Below are positions 8,689 through 16,984 of a DNA stretch of 64,000 bases, piece after piece. A model generated the notes under the pieces. That model had not been told where the DNA came from. It searched no databases and saw nothing but the letters and a program-made list of their open reading frames with translations. Source of the stretch: Rhodoferax ferrireducens (lineage in GTDB: Bacteria > Pseudomonadota > Gammaproteobacteria > Burkholderiales > Burkholderiaceae_C); the NCBI RefSeq assembly GCF_003347515.1, contig NZ_QEII01000303.1:62001-126000 (forward strand), read 5' to 3'. Each line of letters opens with the position of its first letter. Within the stretch, counting starts at the first letter, position 1. The translations under genes and the position numbers were made by a program.

Positions 8689-9108
8689 ATGAAGATTCTT
8701 CTCGCCGTCGACGGCAGTCTCTACACCAAAAAAATGCTGGCTTATATGGCCACGCATGAATTGTTCAGCCACGGCAACGACTACACCGTGTTCACGGTCC
8801 AGCCGGTGTTGCCGCCGCGAGCGCGGGCTGCCGTGGGCAAGGAGATTGTGGATACGTACTATGAAGAAGAATCCGAGAAGGTGCTGGCGCCCGTGACCAA
8901 ATTCCTGTTGCGCCACGGCATTGATGCCAAGAGCAGCTGGAAGGCCGGGCATGTGGGCGAAACCATCGCCAAATTCGCGGACACCGGGAAATTCGATCTG
9001 CTCGTCATGGGCTCGCATGGCCACGGCACCTTGGTCAATCTGGTGGTGGGCTCGGTGGCCACCGAGGTGCTGGCGCACTGCAAGGTACCGGTGCTGCTGG
9101 TGCGATAG
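8689..9108 (+). CDS. Universal stress protein, UspA family
   Basis: A 139-residue single Usp domain. The ATP-binding signature is intact at the C-terminus (MGSHGHG...VVGSVATEVL, then VPVLLV), suggesting the ATP-binding subclass. It is preceded by GAGGAAAGC as ribosome site. It stands alone between the metallophosphoesterase and a convergent LysR gene. Such proteins are often induced by starvation or low oxygen, which fits the stress-type genes found further right. Confidence 0.92.
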   Translation: MKILLAVDGSLYTKKMLAYMATHELFSHGNDYTVFTVQPVLPPRARAAVGKEIVDTYYEEESEKVLAPVTKFLLRHGIDAKSSWKAGHVGETIAKFADTGKFDLLVMGSHGHGTLVNLVVGSVATEVLAHCKVPVLLVR

Positions 9109-9147
9109 ACGCGTCTGGCTGGCGGGTTTCGTGGCCCCCAGCAGGCT

Positions 9148-10080
9148 TTACTTCACAGCTCTGGCCGGCGCTGGCGTGAGCGACACGGCGGCGGCGGCAG
9201 TCAAGGCACCGGTGAGCGCATCCAGCACGACAGAGTCCAGATTCCAGCAATGCCAGTACAACTCCACCGGCAAGGCGTGACCCGGCGCAACGTCCACCAG
9301 CCGGCCACTTTGCAGATGCTCCCGCACCTGCAGCTCCGGCAGCACGCTAACGCCCCATCCGGCCACAACGGCACGCACCTGGCCTTCCGAGCTGGGCACA
9401 TACAACTGACTCAGGGCGACACGGTTGAGATGGAAGACTTGCCCGATGAATTCAGCCTGCAAATCATCCTTGCGGTTGAAGGCAATGAAGGGCACGTCGC
9501 GGAAATTGTGTGGCGACAAGCCGTCCGGGCAATGCGCAGCCGCATAGCCGGCTTCGGCGACGGCCACATAGCGCATGGCCCCCAGCGGCACCATTTTGCA
9601 ACTCCGCAAGGCCTGCTTGAGCGTGGTCACACAACCCAGTACCCGACCCTCGCGCAGCCACTCGATGGTGAAATCCTGGTCATCCGTGATGATCTCCAGA
9701 CCGAGACCCTGGCGGGCCAGGCCGGTCAAGGCGGGCAAAACCCAGGTGGCAACGCTGTCCGCATTGATGGCAATGGAGATCCGTTCCACGTCGTGCCCAC
9801 CGCTCGCCACGCCGGGCGCCAGATCCTTCAGATCGCGCTCCAGGTCGGCCCGCAGCAAGCGCATCTGCATGGCGTGCTTGAGTAGCAAACGCCCGGCCGA
9901 GGTGGCCTTGAGCGGGCGACTGCGCACGATCAGGACCGTGCCCACCTGAACTTCAAGCGAGCGCAGGCGCTGCGACACGGCGGACTGGGTGATCGAGAGC
10001 CGGACGGCGGCGCGTTCAAAACCGCCCTCTTCGACGATGGCCGCGAGACATTCCAGCGCATTGGGATCAAAAGTACTCAT
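9148..10080 (-). CDS. LysR-family regulator, ArgP/IciA-like
   Basis: A 310-residue LysR-type regulator closest in pattern to ArgP: the HTH reads GGFERAAVRLSITQSAVSQR, nearly the ArgP signature, with LIVRSRPLKATSAG after it. ArgP proteins usually activate a divergent arginine/lysine exporter (LysE/ArgO). Here no exporter gene follows on the other strand. The start MSTFDPNALE is chosen because GAGGT stands 8 bp upstream; a GTG three codons earlier is the longer alternative. Its likely operator is at 10094-10108. Confidence 0.85.
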   Translation of the reverse strand: MSTFDPNALECLAAIVEEGGFERAAVRLSITQSAVSQRLRSLEVQVGTVLIVRSRPLKATSAGRLLLKHAMQMRLLRADLERDLKDLAPGVASGGHDVERISIAINADSVATWVLPALTGLARQGLGLEIITDDQDFTIEWLREGRVLGCVTTLKQALRSCKMVPLGAMRYVAVAEAGYAAAHCPDGLSPHNFRDVPFIAFNRKDDLQAEFIGQVFHLNRVALSQLYVPSSEGQVRAVVAGWGVSVLPELQVREHLQSGRLVDVAPGHALPVELYWHCWNLDSVVLDALTGALTAAAAVSLTPAPARAVK

Positions 10081-10093
10081 GCAAGCCACCTCA

Positions 10094-10108
10094 ATTAGAA
10101 AGTCTAAT
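10094..10108. promoter_or_regulatory. LysR-type T-N11-A operator
   Basis: A perfect 15-bp dyad, ATTAGA-AAG-TCTAAT, 14 bp upstream of the ArgP-like gene. The inner 13 bp fits the T-N11-A consensus of LysR-type operators exactly. It most likely mediates autoregulation and originally served a divergent target that is no longer visible. Confidence 0.55.
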
Positions 10109-10617
10109 GTTTTTCCGGAAAGTTTAATTTAACTCTCATATTGCACAACATACGCCACATGGCGGCCATGAAAACCATCATTCGTCCAGGCCTGGGCCGC
10201 TGGTTACGTGGTTCCCGAGGCCGCGTCCTTGTACAAGCACGATGCCGTGCGGCGGGAGAATCCCGGTCGCACTACTATTTTAATAGCTGTATGCGCACGT
10301 TCTACGGGGGCTAGAGACCAATATGACATAAATATCTGCCGCACCTGAGCGCCGACCGGTTTGTGGACGCATCCGCCGGAAATGGCTTTTCGCTTCGTGG
10401 CTTTGTGCCGGCCAATCCGAACCAACGGGGATCGAACACCGCGCCGGCTCGTCGCCCGGTGTCGGCCGGATGGATCAATGTCAGATTTAAAATATCAAAA
10501 TTCAATAAAATTTACCAACAATACAAAATATTCCATAGAATTCAACCATTGAATTCGATCTACCGGGGTTAATTAGCATCACGTCGCCCAAAGCGCAACT
10601 TTCAAAGGACACGCATC
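10109..10617. other. Long intergenic region without a convincing gene
   Basis: Over 500 bp between the ArgP-like gene and the chemoreceptor. Short open frames exist (for example 10363-10572) but lack family features and change from GC-rich to strongly AT-rich composition midway. The left part contains a copy of a dispersed repeat (10272-10321); the last ~100 bp (about 10490-10575) are very AT-rich and probably hold the promoter of the chemoreceptor. It may include remnants of a lost gene. Confidence 0.5.
10272..10321. repeat. Dispersed intergenic repeat, copy 1
   Basis: This 50-bp stretch (starting CTACTATTTTAATAGCT and ending CTAGAGACCAA) aligns without gaps to 46191-46240, with 38 of 50 identical positions. 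Both copies are intergenic. I recall similar elements scattered between genes in Comamonadaceae, but this cannot be checked here. Confidence 0.6.
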
Positions 10618-12408
10618 ATGAACTTCAATGAGCTGAAAATTTCCACCAAACTCGCCCTGGTGATCGGTATGCTGGCAGCCTTGCTCGTGCTGATCGGCGG
10701 CCTGGGCCTGTATGGCATCGGCAAGTCCAACGATGCGCTGAAATCGGTTTATGAGGACCGTACGGTGCCCACCGCGCAGCTGGGTGAGATCCGCGCCCTG
10801 ATGCTACGCAACCGGATGGACCTCAACATCGCGCTGGTGACCCCAACGCCCGAAGTCATCAGCGAGCGGACTGCGGAGATCGAATCCAACATCGCCGCCA
10901 TCAGCAAGACCTGGGATGCGTACATGGCCACCTATCTGACGCCGGAAGAGGCGAAGCTTGCCAAGACCTTCACCGAGGATCGCCAAAAGCTCGTGCAGGA
11001 AGGGCTGAGGCCGACGATCGTCGCGCTACGCGCCAACGATCTGAAAGAGGCGCAGCGCTTGCTGGTCGAGAAGGTCCGTCCGATGTCCGTGCCTGCCGAG
11101 CGAGGCAGCGACGCCTTGATCAAGCTGCAGATTGAGGTGGCCCAGAAAGAATACACAGAGGCCGCCGCCCGCTACGCCACGATTCGCCTGGTCTCGATTT
11201 CGGCCATTGGGGGCGGCCTGCTGTTCGCCGCGCTGTTCGGCTTCGTCCTGGTGCGCAATATCGGGCGGCAGCTCGGTGCCGAGCCCGGCGAAGCTGCAGG
11301 TCTGGCCCAGCGTGTGGCCGCCGGTGATTTCAGCATGCCGATCGCGCTGAGGACGGGTGACAGCACAAGCCTGATGGCACAGCTCAAGGAAATGCAAACC
11401 AGCCTGGCCACGGTGGTGAACCACGTGCGGCAGAACGCGGAAGGCGTGGCCACCGCCAGTGCGCAAATTGCCCAGGGCAATAACGACCTGAGTCAGCGCA
11501 CCGAAGAGCAAGCCTCGGCGCTTGAAGAGACCGCCGCTTCCATGGAGCAGCTCAGCGCCACCGTCAAGCAGAATGCCGACAACGCCAAACAGGCGAACCA
11601 GCTGGCGCAAAGTGCCTCCAGCGTGGCCATCCGGGGGGGTGACGTGGTGGCCCAGGTCGTCGACACCATGAAAGGCATCAACGATTCTTCGAAGAAGATA
11701 TCCGACATCATCAGCGTCATCGACGGTATCGCGTTTCAGACCAACATCCTGGCGCTGAACGCGGCGGTGGAAGCCGCCCGCGCCGGCGACCAGGGACGCG
11801 GCTTTGCCGTGGTGGCCTCGGAAGTACGGAGCCTGGCCGGGCGCTCGGCCGAAGCCGCCAAGGAAATCAAATTATTGATCAGTGCCAGTGTGGAGCGGGT
11901 CGAGCAAGGCACGGTGCTGGTGGACCAGGCCGGCACCACCATGACCGAGGTGGTGAGTTCCATCCGACGCGTCACCGACCTCATGGGTGAGATCAGTGCC
12001 GCCAGCAGCGAACAAAGTGCCGGGGTGTCGCAAGTGGGTGAAGCCGTCGTCCAGATGGACCAGGTGACACAGCAAAATGCGGCACTGGTGGAAGAAATGG
12101 CGGCGGCGGCCAGCAGCCTGCAAACGCAAGCCAGCGACCTGGTGCAGGTGGTTGCCGTCTTCAAGTTGGGGGCCAATGAGAGTCAGCCGCTGTCGACTGC
12201 GGCGGTGCGCTCGCCCAAGCCCGCGGCCCTGAATTTCAAGAGCACGGATCGGCGTAGCGCAGGCACAGCCAAGAGCGCCACCGCCCGCTCGCGTGCACCC
12301 GCGCCAGCCCAAGACCATGCCCTGCCTGCGAAGCTGCTGGCTTCGAAGCCAGCAGCCCCCAAAGTGACAGCCGCCGCGGGTGGCGATGCTGATTGGGAAA
12401 CCTTCTAA
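10618..12408 (+). CDS. Methyl-accepting chemotaxis protein
   Basis: A 596-residue transmembrane chemoreceptor. Helix 1 is at about residues 11-31, a four-helix-bundle periplasmic sensor spans ~35-190, helix 2 ~192-215, then a HAMP-like linker and the long cytoplasmic signalling coiled coil. The hairpin tip is clear (IDGIAFQTNILALNAAVEAA, then GFAVVASEVRSLAGRSA). The protein ends in DWETF, the tether that docks the CheR methyltransferase and CheB, as on high-abundance Tar/Tsr-type receptors. The ligand cannot be told. Two receiver proteins and a kinase follow on the same strand. Confidence 0.95.
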   Translation: MNFNELKISTKLALVIGMLAALLVLIGGLGLYGIGKSNDALKSVYEDRTVPTAQLGEIRALMLRNRMDLNIALVTPTPEVISERTAEIESNIAAISKTWDAYMATYLTPEEAKLAKTFTEDRQKLVQEGLRPTIVALRANDLKEAQRLLVEKVRPMSVPAERGSDALIKLQIEVAQKEYTEAAARYATIRLVSISAIGGGLLFAALFGFVLVRNIGRQLGAEPGEAAGLAQRVAAGDFSMPIALRTGDSTSLMAQLKEMQTSLATVVNHVRQNAEGVATASAQIAQGNNDLSQRTEEQASALEETAASMEQLSATVKQNADNAKQANQLAQSASSVAIRGGDVVAQVVDTMKGINDSSKKISDIISVIDGIAFQTNILALNAAVEAARAGDQGRGFAVVASEVRSLAGRSAEAAKEIKLLISASVERVEQGTVLVDQAGTTMTEVVSSIRRVTDLMGEISAASSEQSAGVSQVGEAVVQMDQVTQQNAALVEEMAAAASSLQTQASDLVQVVAVFKLGANESQPLSTAAVRSPKPAALNFKSTDRRSAGTAKSATARSRAPAPAQDHALPAKLLASKPAAPKVTAAAGGDADWETF

Positions 12409-12436
12409 GTGGGCAGCTAAGATCGGCTGTATTTCA

Positions 12437-13057
12437 ATGCAAGAAGTAAGCATAAAAAAATCGTTTTGCACCACCCGCGAGGCCGCCGACCTGTTGGGCG
12501 TGTCGGTTGGCACGGTGCAACTGTGGGTTGAAAGCGGCTTGCTGCAGGCCTGGAAAACCGCCGGTGGCCACCGGCGCGTGCTGCGTGATTCGGTGGATCG
12601 CCTGTTGCACAAAGAACCCGTGTCAACGCCAGCCGATGCCACGCCCGCGCCCAACCTGCGCCGCTTGCGTGTGTTGGTGGTGGAGGACGATGCCAACCTC
12701 CTGCGTCTCTATGACGCCAATATTTCCCGCTGGCCCATGGCACCAGAAGTTGCCTTGGCGGACAACGCCGTGAGCGCGCTGTTGATGATGGGTCGCAACT
12801 GCCCGGACTTGCTGCTGACCGACCTTCACATGCCGGGCATGGATGGATTCAACATGTTGCGCGTCTTGCGCGCATCCCCCGAATTTTCCGAAACCACCAT
12901 CGTGGCGGTCAGCGGGCTTGATGCGGCCGAGATCGAACAGCGCGGCGGCATACCTCCCGGAATCGAGGTCTTGCCCAAACCGATTCCGTTCAACCGACTG
13001 CTGGCCATCGCCACGGACATCGTTAACCAGGGACGCTTCCAACGGCCACCGGTTTGA
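12437..13057 (+). CDS. Excisionase-like HTH fused to a receiver domain
   Basis: A 206-residue response regulator with reversed domain order. Residues ~8-55 form a MerR/excisionase-type HTH (TTREAADLLGVSVGTVQLWV, AWKTAGGHRRV); residues ~75-200 are a CheY-like receiver (VLVVEDD, phospho-acceptor Asp in LLLTDLHMPGMDG, conserved Lys in LPKPI). Most response regulators have the receiver first. The start MQEVSIKKSF is preferred since the upstream ATG lies inside the chemoreceptor gene. It is followed 15 bp later by a lone receiver and then by a kinase, its probable partner. Confidence 0.85.
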   Translation: MQEVSIKKSFCTTREAADLLGVSVGTVQLWVESGLLQAWKTAGGHRRVLRDSVDRLLHKEPVSTPADATPAPNLRRLRVLVVEDDANLLRLYDANISRWPMAPEVALADNAVSALLMMGRNCPDLLLTDLHMPGMDGFNMLRVLRASPEFSETTIVAVSGLDAAEIEQRGGIPPGIEVLPKPIPFNRLLAIATDIVNQGRFQRPPV

Positions 13058-13072
13058 CTGTTTGCCCCTGCC

Positions 13073-13447
13073 ATGCCCCAAATCCTGATCGTTGATGACC
13101 AAGCCGTTATCCGGCGCCTGCTCTCCATCACCTTGGGCCAGGACTACGAAATTCTGGAGGCCGAAGACGGCTTGGGCGCGCTGGAAGCCATTCGGCGCCA
13201 TCACCCCAAGGTCGTTTTGCTCGATGTCATGATGCCCGGCACCCTGGATGGCTTGCAGGTACTCGACGCCATCAAGGGCAACCCGCTGACCCGAGATATT
13301 CTGGTGGCGATGGTGACCGCACGGGGCCAGGCCGCGGACAGTGACGACGCCCGCCAGCGTGGCGCCGATGCGTATTTCATCAAACCCTTCAGTCCGCGCC
13401 AGGTGCTTGCATGGGTCCGCAGCAAGCTGGCGCCCTCCCAGGCTTGA
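13073..13447 (+). CDS. Single-domain (CheY-like) response regulator
   Basis: A 124-residue stand-alone receiver: acidic pocket IVDDQ, phospho-acceptor Asp in VVLLDVMMPG, Thr/Ser position in AMVTARG and the conserved Lys in FIKPF. With no output domain it must act through protein contact, as a phosphate shuttle or by controlling a partner. It sits between the HTH-receiver gene and the histidine kinase, 12 bp before the kinase start, so all three are probably one signalling unit. Confidence 0.9.
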   Translation: MPQILIVDDQAVIRRLLSITLGQDYEILEAEDGLGALEAIRRHHPKVVLLDVMMPGTLDGLQVLDAIKGNPLTRDILVAMVTARGQAADSDDARQRGADAYFIKPFSPRQVLAWVRSKLAPSQA

Positions 13448-13459
13448 CCACGACCGCCG

Positions 13460-15511
13460 ATGCCCACTGCCGCGACCTTGAACACCGCCACGAATAACCA
13501 GCGCACACTTGTCGCCATCTGGCTGGCCGCTGGCGTGCTGATTTTTTTGACCTGGTGGCAAGTGTTTGCCTTGGTCAGCGATAGCCGGGTCAGAGAATTC
13601 ACCGCCGCCGAGCGTGACCTGGCAAACATCACCCGTGTCAGCCAGGAGCATGCCAGCCGCACGCTGCGCAGTGCCGACCAGGTCATTCGTTTTGTCCAGT
13701 CGCGCTACCTCGACATCGGCAATCGCCTGGACCTGAAGGACCTGACCGCGAAAGGTGTGATCGATGCCGACATCTTCAATCAGGTGGGCGTCATCGATCC
13801 GCAGGGCATTTTTGTCTTGTCCAACCGGCTGTTCGCTGCGCAGATGGACCTGTCAGACCGCGAGCACTTCAAAGTCCACGTGGCGGCCGACACGGACGAA
13901 CTGTTTGTCTCCCAACCGGTGCTCGGGCGAACCACCGGCAAATTATCGATTCAACTCACCCGGCGCATCACGCGTCCCAATGGCGAATTCGCGGGCGTGG
14001 TGGTGATCTCGATGGACCCGGGTTATTTCACCCGCTTTTATGGGGACATCAAGCTCGGATCAAAAGGTCTCGCGGCACTGTATGGTCTTGATGGCATCGC
14101 GCGCGCGCGCCGGGTCGGCGACAAGGAAGAGTTTGCCGTCAACGCGGCCTCGGCCCCGATGTTTGCGCGCATTGCCAAAGGCGATGAATTTGGCTCGTAT
14201 ACCAATCGCTCGCCAGTTGACGGCATTGAGCGCATGTACTTCTACCGCAAGATACCGCAGTACCCCCTAGTCGTGTCGGCCGGACTGGACACGCAGGAAT
14301 TGTTGAGCAACCACTACCGCAACCGGGATGCATTGAGGATACAGGCGGCCTTGGTGAGCCTGTTGATCGTCGCGCTGGCCGGCGCCCTGACCCGATATTT
14401 GTTACAGATCCGCCAGGTGATTGCGGCGCGCCAGTTTGCGCTGATCCAGATTCAAGACCGTACCGAACAACTCAATGCCATTTTTGCCCTGAGCCCGGAT
14501 GGCTTTGTCTCGTTTAACCAGGAACGCCGTGTCAAGTATGTCAACCCGGCCTTTGTCAAAATGACGGCCTTGGGCGCGGTGCGGCTTGAAGGCCTTGATG
14601 AGCAGGAATTTTCAGCCTGGCTCGCCCAGCGCTGCGAATCCGGCACCCCCTTTGCTGGCGTTTCTGCCCTGCGTGCCCGGGTCACCGGCGACAAACCTGA
14701 CGCGTTCGAGCTCATTGAAATTGAACGCAATGGCAAGCGGGTGCTGCAAGTCGGCTTGCGCCTCAGCGAGTCAAGCACGGTGTCGCAAATCCTGTACTTC
14801 CGTGATGTCACGCACGAAACCGAAGTCGACCAGATGAAGAGTGAATTTCTCTCCACTGCGGCGCATGAACTGCGCACCCCGATGGCCAGTGTGTTTGGTT
14901 TTTCCGAGGTCTTGCTATCGCAGGAGTTCGATGCCGCCACGCAGCGTGAATTTCTGACCATTATTTACGAACAGTCGGAACGGATGTCCAACATCCTGAA
15001 CGAGTTGCTCGACCTGGCCCGGATCGAGGCGCGCCGCGGCAAGGATTTCCATTACACCCGGGTTTGTCTGCAAGAATTGGCTGGCGACCTGGTCAAGGCT
15101 TTCAAGCTGCCGCCGGGTCGCGCTTTGCCGGAACTGGTGATGCCGGTTCTGCCGCTGTACGTCATGGCGGACGCCGGCAAGTTGCGCCAGGCTCTGTTGA
15201 ATGTGCTGTCCAACGCCTACAAGTACTCGCCTGCGGGCGGTTCAGTCGTTTTCAAAATTGAAGTCGGGGTCGATGCTGGGCAGCCACGGCAGGTCTGCAT
15301 TCACATCACCGACCAGGGCATTGGCATGACACCCGAGCAGTTGCAGCGGGTGTGCGAGCGCTTCTACCGCGCCGACACGTCAGGCAAGATTGCAGGCACC
15401 GGTCTGGGCATGAGCATCGTCAAGGAAATCATTGAACTGCATCGCGGCCACATCAGCATTGCAAGTACCTTTGGGCAGGGCACCCGGGTCAGTCTGTGCC
15501 TGCCCGGTTAA
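13460..15511 (+). CDS. Membrane sensor histidine kinase (Cache-PAS-HisKA-HATPase)
   Basis: A 683-residue inner-membrane kinase. Helix 1 is at ~16-38; a ~250-residue periplasmic sensor follows that looks like a double-Cache/PDC domain (VGVIDPQGIFVLSN, SDREHFKVH, FVSQPVLGR); helix 2 is at ~292-315. A PAS domain (~335-445) precedes HisKA with phospho-acceptor His469 (STAAHELRTP) and an HATPase domain with N-box NAYKYSP and G-boxes DQGIGM and GTGLGMSIV. It probably phosphorylates the two upstream receivers. The signal is likely a small extracellular metabolite, but is unknown. Confidence 0.92.
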   Translation: MPTAATLNTATNNQRTLVAIWLAAGVLIFLTWWQVFALVSDSRVREFTAAERDLANITRVSQEHASRTLRSADQVIRFVQSRYLDIGNRLDLKDLTAKGVIDADIFNQVGVIDPQGIFVLSNRLFAAQMDLSDREHFKVHVAADTDELFVSQPVLGRTTGKLSIQLTRRITRPNGEFAGVVVISMDPGYFTRFYGDIKLGSKGLAALYGLDGIARARRVGDKEEFAVNAASAPMFARIAKGDEFGSYTNRSPVDGIERMYFYRKIPQYPLVVSAGLDTQELLSNHYRNRDALRIQAALVSLLIVALAGALTRYLLQIRQVIAARQFALIQIQDRTEQLNAIFALSPDGFVSFNQERRVKYVNPAFVKMTALGAVRLEGLDEQEFSAWLAQRCESGTPFAGVSALRARVTGDKPDAFELIEIERNGKRVLQVGLRLSESSTVSQILYFRDVTHETEVDQMKSEFLSTAAHELRTPMASVFGFSEVLLSQEFDAATQREFLTIIYEQSERMSNILNELLDLARIEARRGKDFHYTRVCLQELAGDLVKAFKLPPGRALPELVMPVLPLYVMADAGKLRQALLNVLSNAYKYSPAGGSVVFKIEVGVDAGQPRQVCIHITDQGIGMTPEQLQRVCERFYRADTSGKIAGTGLGMSIVKEIIELHRGHISIASTFGQGTRVSLCLPG

Positions 15512-15534
15512 CTGACCGTCTTGTCAAATGTGAC

Positions 15535-15548
15535 TTGATAAGTAGCAA
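15535..15548 (+). promoter_or_regulatory. FNR/Anr-like box before the Memo operon
   Basis: TTGAT-AAGT-AGCAA differs at one base from the TTGAT-N4-ATCAA consensus for FNR/Anr. Its centre is 56 bp upstream of the Memo-like ATG. A weak -10-like CATAAG lies at 15569-15574, placing the box near -40, the usual activating position. This suggests induction under low oxygen. Confidence 0.45.
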
Positions 15549-15597
15549 ATCACCCTGATCTTCGGTGGCATAAGCTTCTTCGTGAATGGAGGCACTT

Positions 15598-16413
15598 ATG
15601 CACCGAGTCCGTCAACCCGCTGTCGCTGGCGCCTTTTATCCCGGGCAGGGAAAAATACTGTCGATTGATGTGATGGGCATGCTGGCGGCGGCAAAATCCG
15701 TTGCGGACACGACCGCCAAGGCACCCAAGGCCATCATCGTTCCCCACGCGGGTTACATCTATTCAGGCCCGACGGCGGCGCTGGCCTATGCGCGCCTGGC
15801 CGCCGGGCGGGAAACCATCCGGCGCGTGGTTCTGCTGGGCCCCGTGCACCGCGTGCCGGTGCGGGGTCTGGCCCTGCCAGATGCCGACTCCTTTGCCACA
15901 CCCTTGGGCGAGATTGAGGTGGATCAAGACGCCGTCGCGACCATCACCTCATTGCCCCAGGTGGTGGTCAGCCCCATGGCCCACCGCCTGGAGCACTCTT
16001 TAGAGGTACAGCTGCCATTTTTGCAATCCGTGCTGGATGACTTTAAACTGCTGCCGCTGGCCGTGGGGGATGCGACGCCGCCGGAAGTGGCGCAGGTGCT
16101 GGAGGCACTCTGGGGCGGCCCGGAAACACTGATCGTGATCAGCTCCGATCTCTCCCATTTTCTGCATTACCGCGCGGCACAGACGATGGACCGCGAAACG
16201 GTACAAAACATCATGAATCTCAACAGTTCACTCACCCATGAGCAAGCCTGCGGTGGCACGCCAGTCAACGGCCTGTTGCTGGCCGCCAAACAACATCACT
16301 TGCAGCCGCGACTGCTCGGACTTTGCAACTCGGGTGATACGGCGGGCGACAAAAACCGCGTGGTCGGCTACGCCGCATTTGCGTTTATGGAAGAAGCCCA
16401 TGACATCCATTGA
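15598..16413 (+). CDS. AmmeMemoRadiSam system protein B (Memo-like)
   Basis: A 271-residue Memo-family protein, related to extradiol dioxygenases and to human MEMO1. The metal-site residues are visible: His in VPHAGYIYSG, His in LGPVHRV, Asp/His in SSDLSHFL and the conserved Cys in ACGGTPVNG. GGAGG at 15588-15592 stands 5 bp before the ATG and fixes the start (MHRVRQPAVAGAFYPG). It overlaps the AMMECR1-like gene by 14 bp, which in turn overlaps the radical SAM gene: the classic conserved trio. Its biochemical role in bacteria is not established. Confidence 0.93.
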   Translation: MHRVRQPAVAGAFYPGQGKILSIDVMGMLAAAKSVADTTAKAPKAIIVPHAGYIYSGPTAALAYARLAAGRETIRRVVLLGPVHRVPVRGLALPDADSFATPLGEIEVDQDAVATITSLPQVVVSPMAHRLEHSLEVQLPFLQSVLDDFKLLPLAVGDATPPEVAQVLEALWGGPETLIVISSDLSHFLHYRAAQTMDRETVQNIMNLNSSLTHEQACGGTPVNGLLLAAKQHHLQPRLLGLCNSGDTAGDKNRVVGYAAFAFMEEAHDIH

Positions 16414-16984
16414 CACCCTCCAATCGGTCAGCCTGGGCCGGCCCGGGCCAACATTGCTGTCGATTGCCCGCGCCGCCATCTCGACGGCACTGGGTCGCAC
16501 CGCGAAAGTGGCCGAAGATGCCGTCTGGTTACAGGCGCTGGCGGCTTGTTTTGTCACGCTGACCCAGCAGGGGCAGCTACGCGGCTGCATTGGCACCTTG
16601 GAAGCGCGCCGCACCCTGCTCGACGATGTCAAGGCCAACGCCGTGACCGCCGCCTTGTGTGACCCGCGCTTTTCACCGCTGACAGCGACAGAACTAGACA
16701 ACACCGCCATTGAAGTGTCCTTGCTGTCCCCGATGCAGGCCATGCGTTTTGACAGTGAAGCGCATGCGCTGACGCAGTTGCAGCCCGGCGTCGACGGTGT
16801 CCTGTTCGAGTACGAGCGTTACCGCAGCACATTCCTGCCGCAGGTATGGGAACAATTGCCGACGACGTCCGAGTTCATCGCCCAACTTAAACGCAAGGCC
16901 GGTTTACCGCCTGATTTTTGGGCCAGTGGTGTGCGGCTGCACCGTTACACCGTCATCAAATGGCAGGAAACCGAGAGGTCATGA
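16400..16984 (+). CDS. AmmeMemoRadiSam system protein A (AMMECR1-like)
   Basis: A 194-residue AMMECR1-domain protein. The invariant family core LRGCIGTLEARRTLLDDV is intact (~residues 59-76), and the later LQPGVDGVLFEY and STFLPQVWEQLP segments also fit. The start overlaps the Memo gene by 14 bp; the stop overlaps the radical SAM ATG by 4 bp. Such overlaps indicate translational coupling and probably a complex or shared pathway. The human homologue is linked to a contiguous-gene syndrome, but no reaction is known. Confidence 0.92.
   Translation: MTSIDTLQSVSLGRPGPTLLSIARAAISTALGRTAKVAEDAVWLQALAACFVTLTQQGQLRGCIGTLEARRTLLDDVKANAVTAALCDPRFSPLTATELDNTAIEVSLLSPMQAMRFDSEAHALTQLQPGVDGVLFEYERYRSTFLPQVWEQLPTTSEFIAQLKRKAGLPPDFWASGVRLHRYTVIKWQETERS

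Noticed and set aside
10363..10572. Short open frame in the intergenic region before the chemoreceptor
   Set aside because: No ribosome site, no recognisable domain, and base composition changes sharply within it; perhaps a remnant, but not supportable as a gene.
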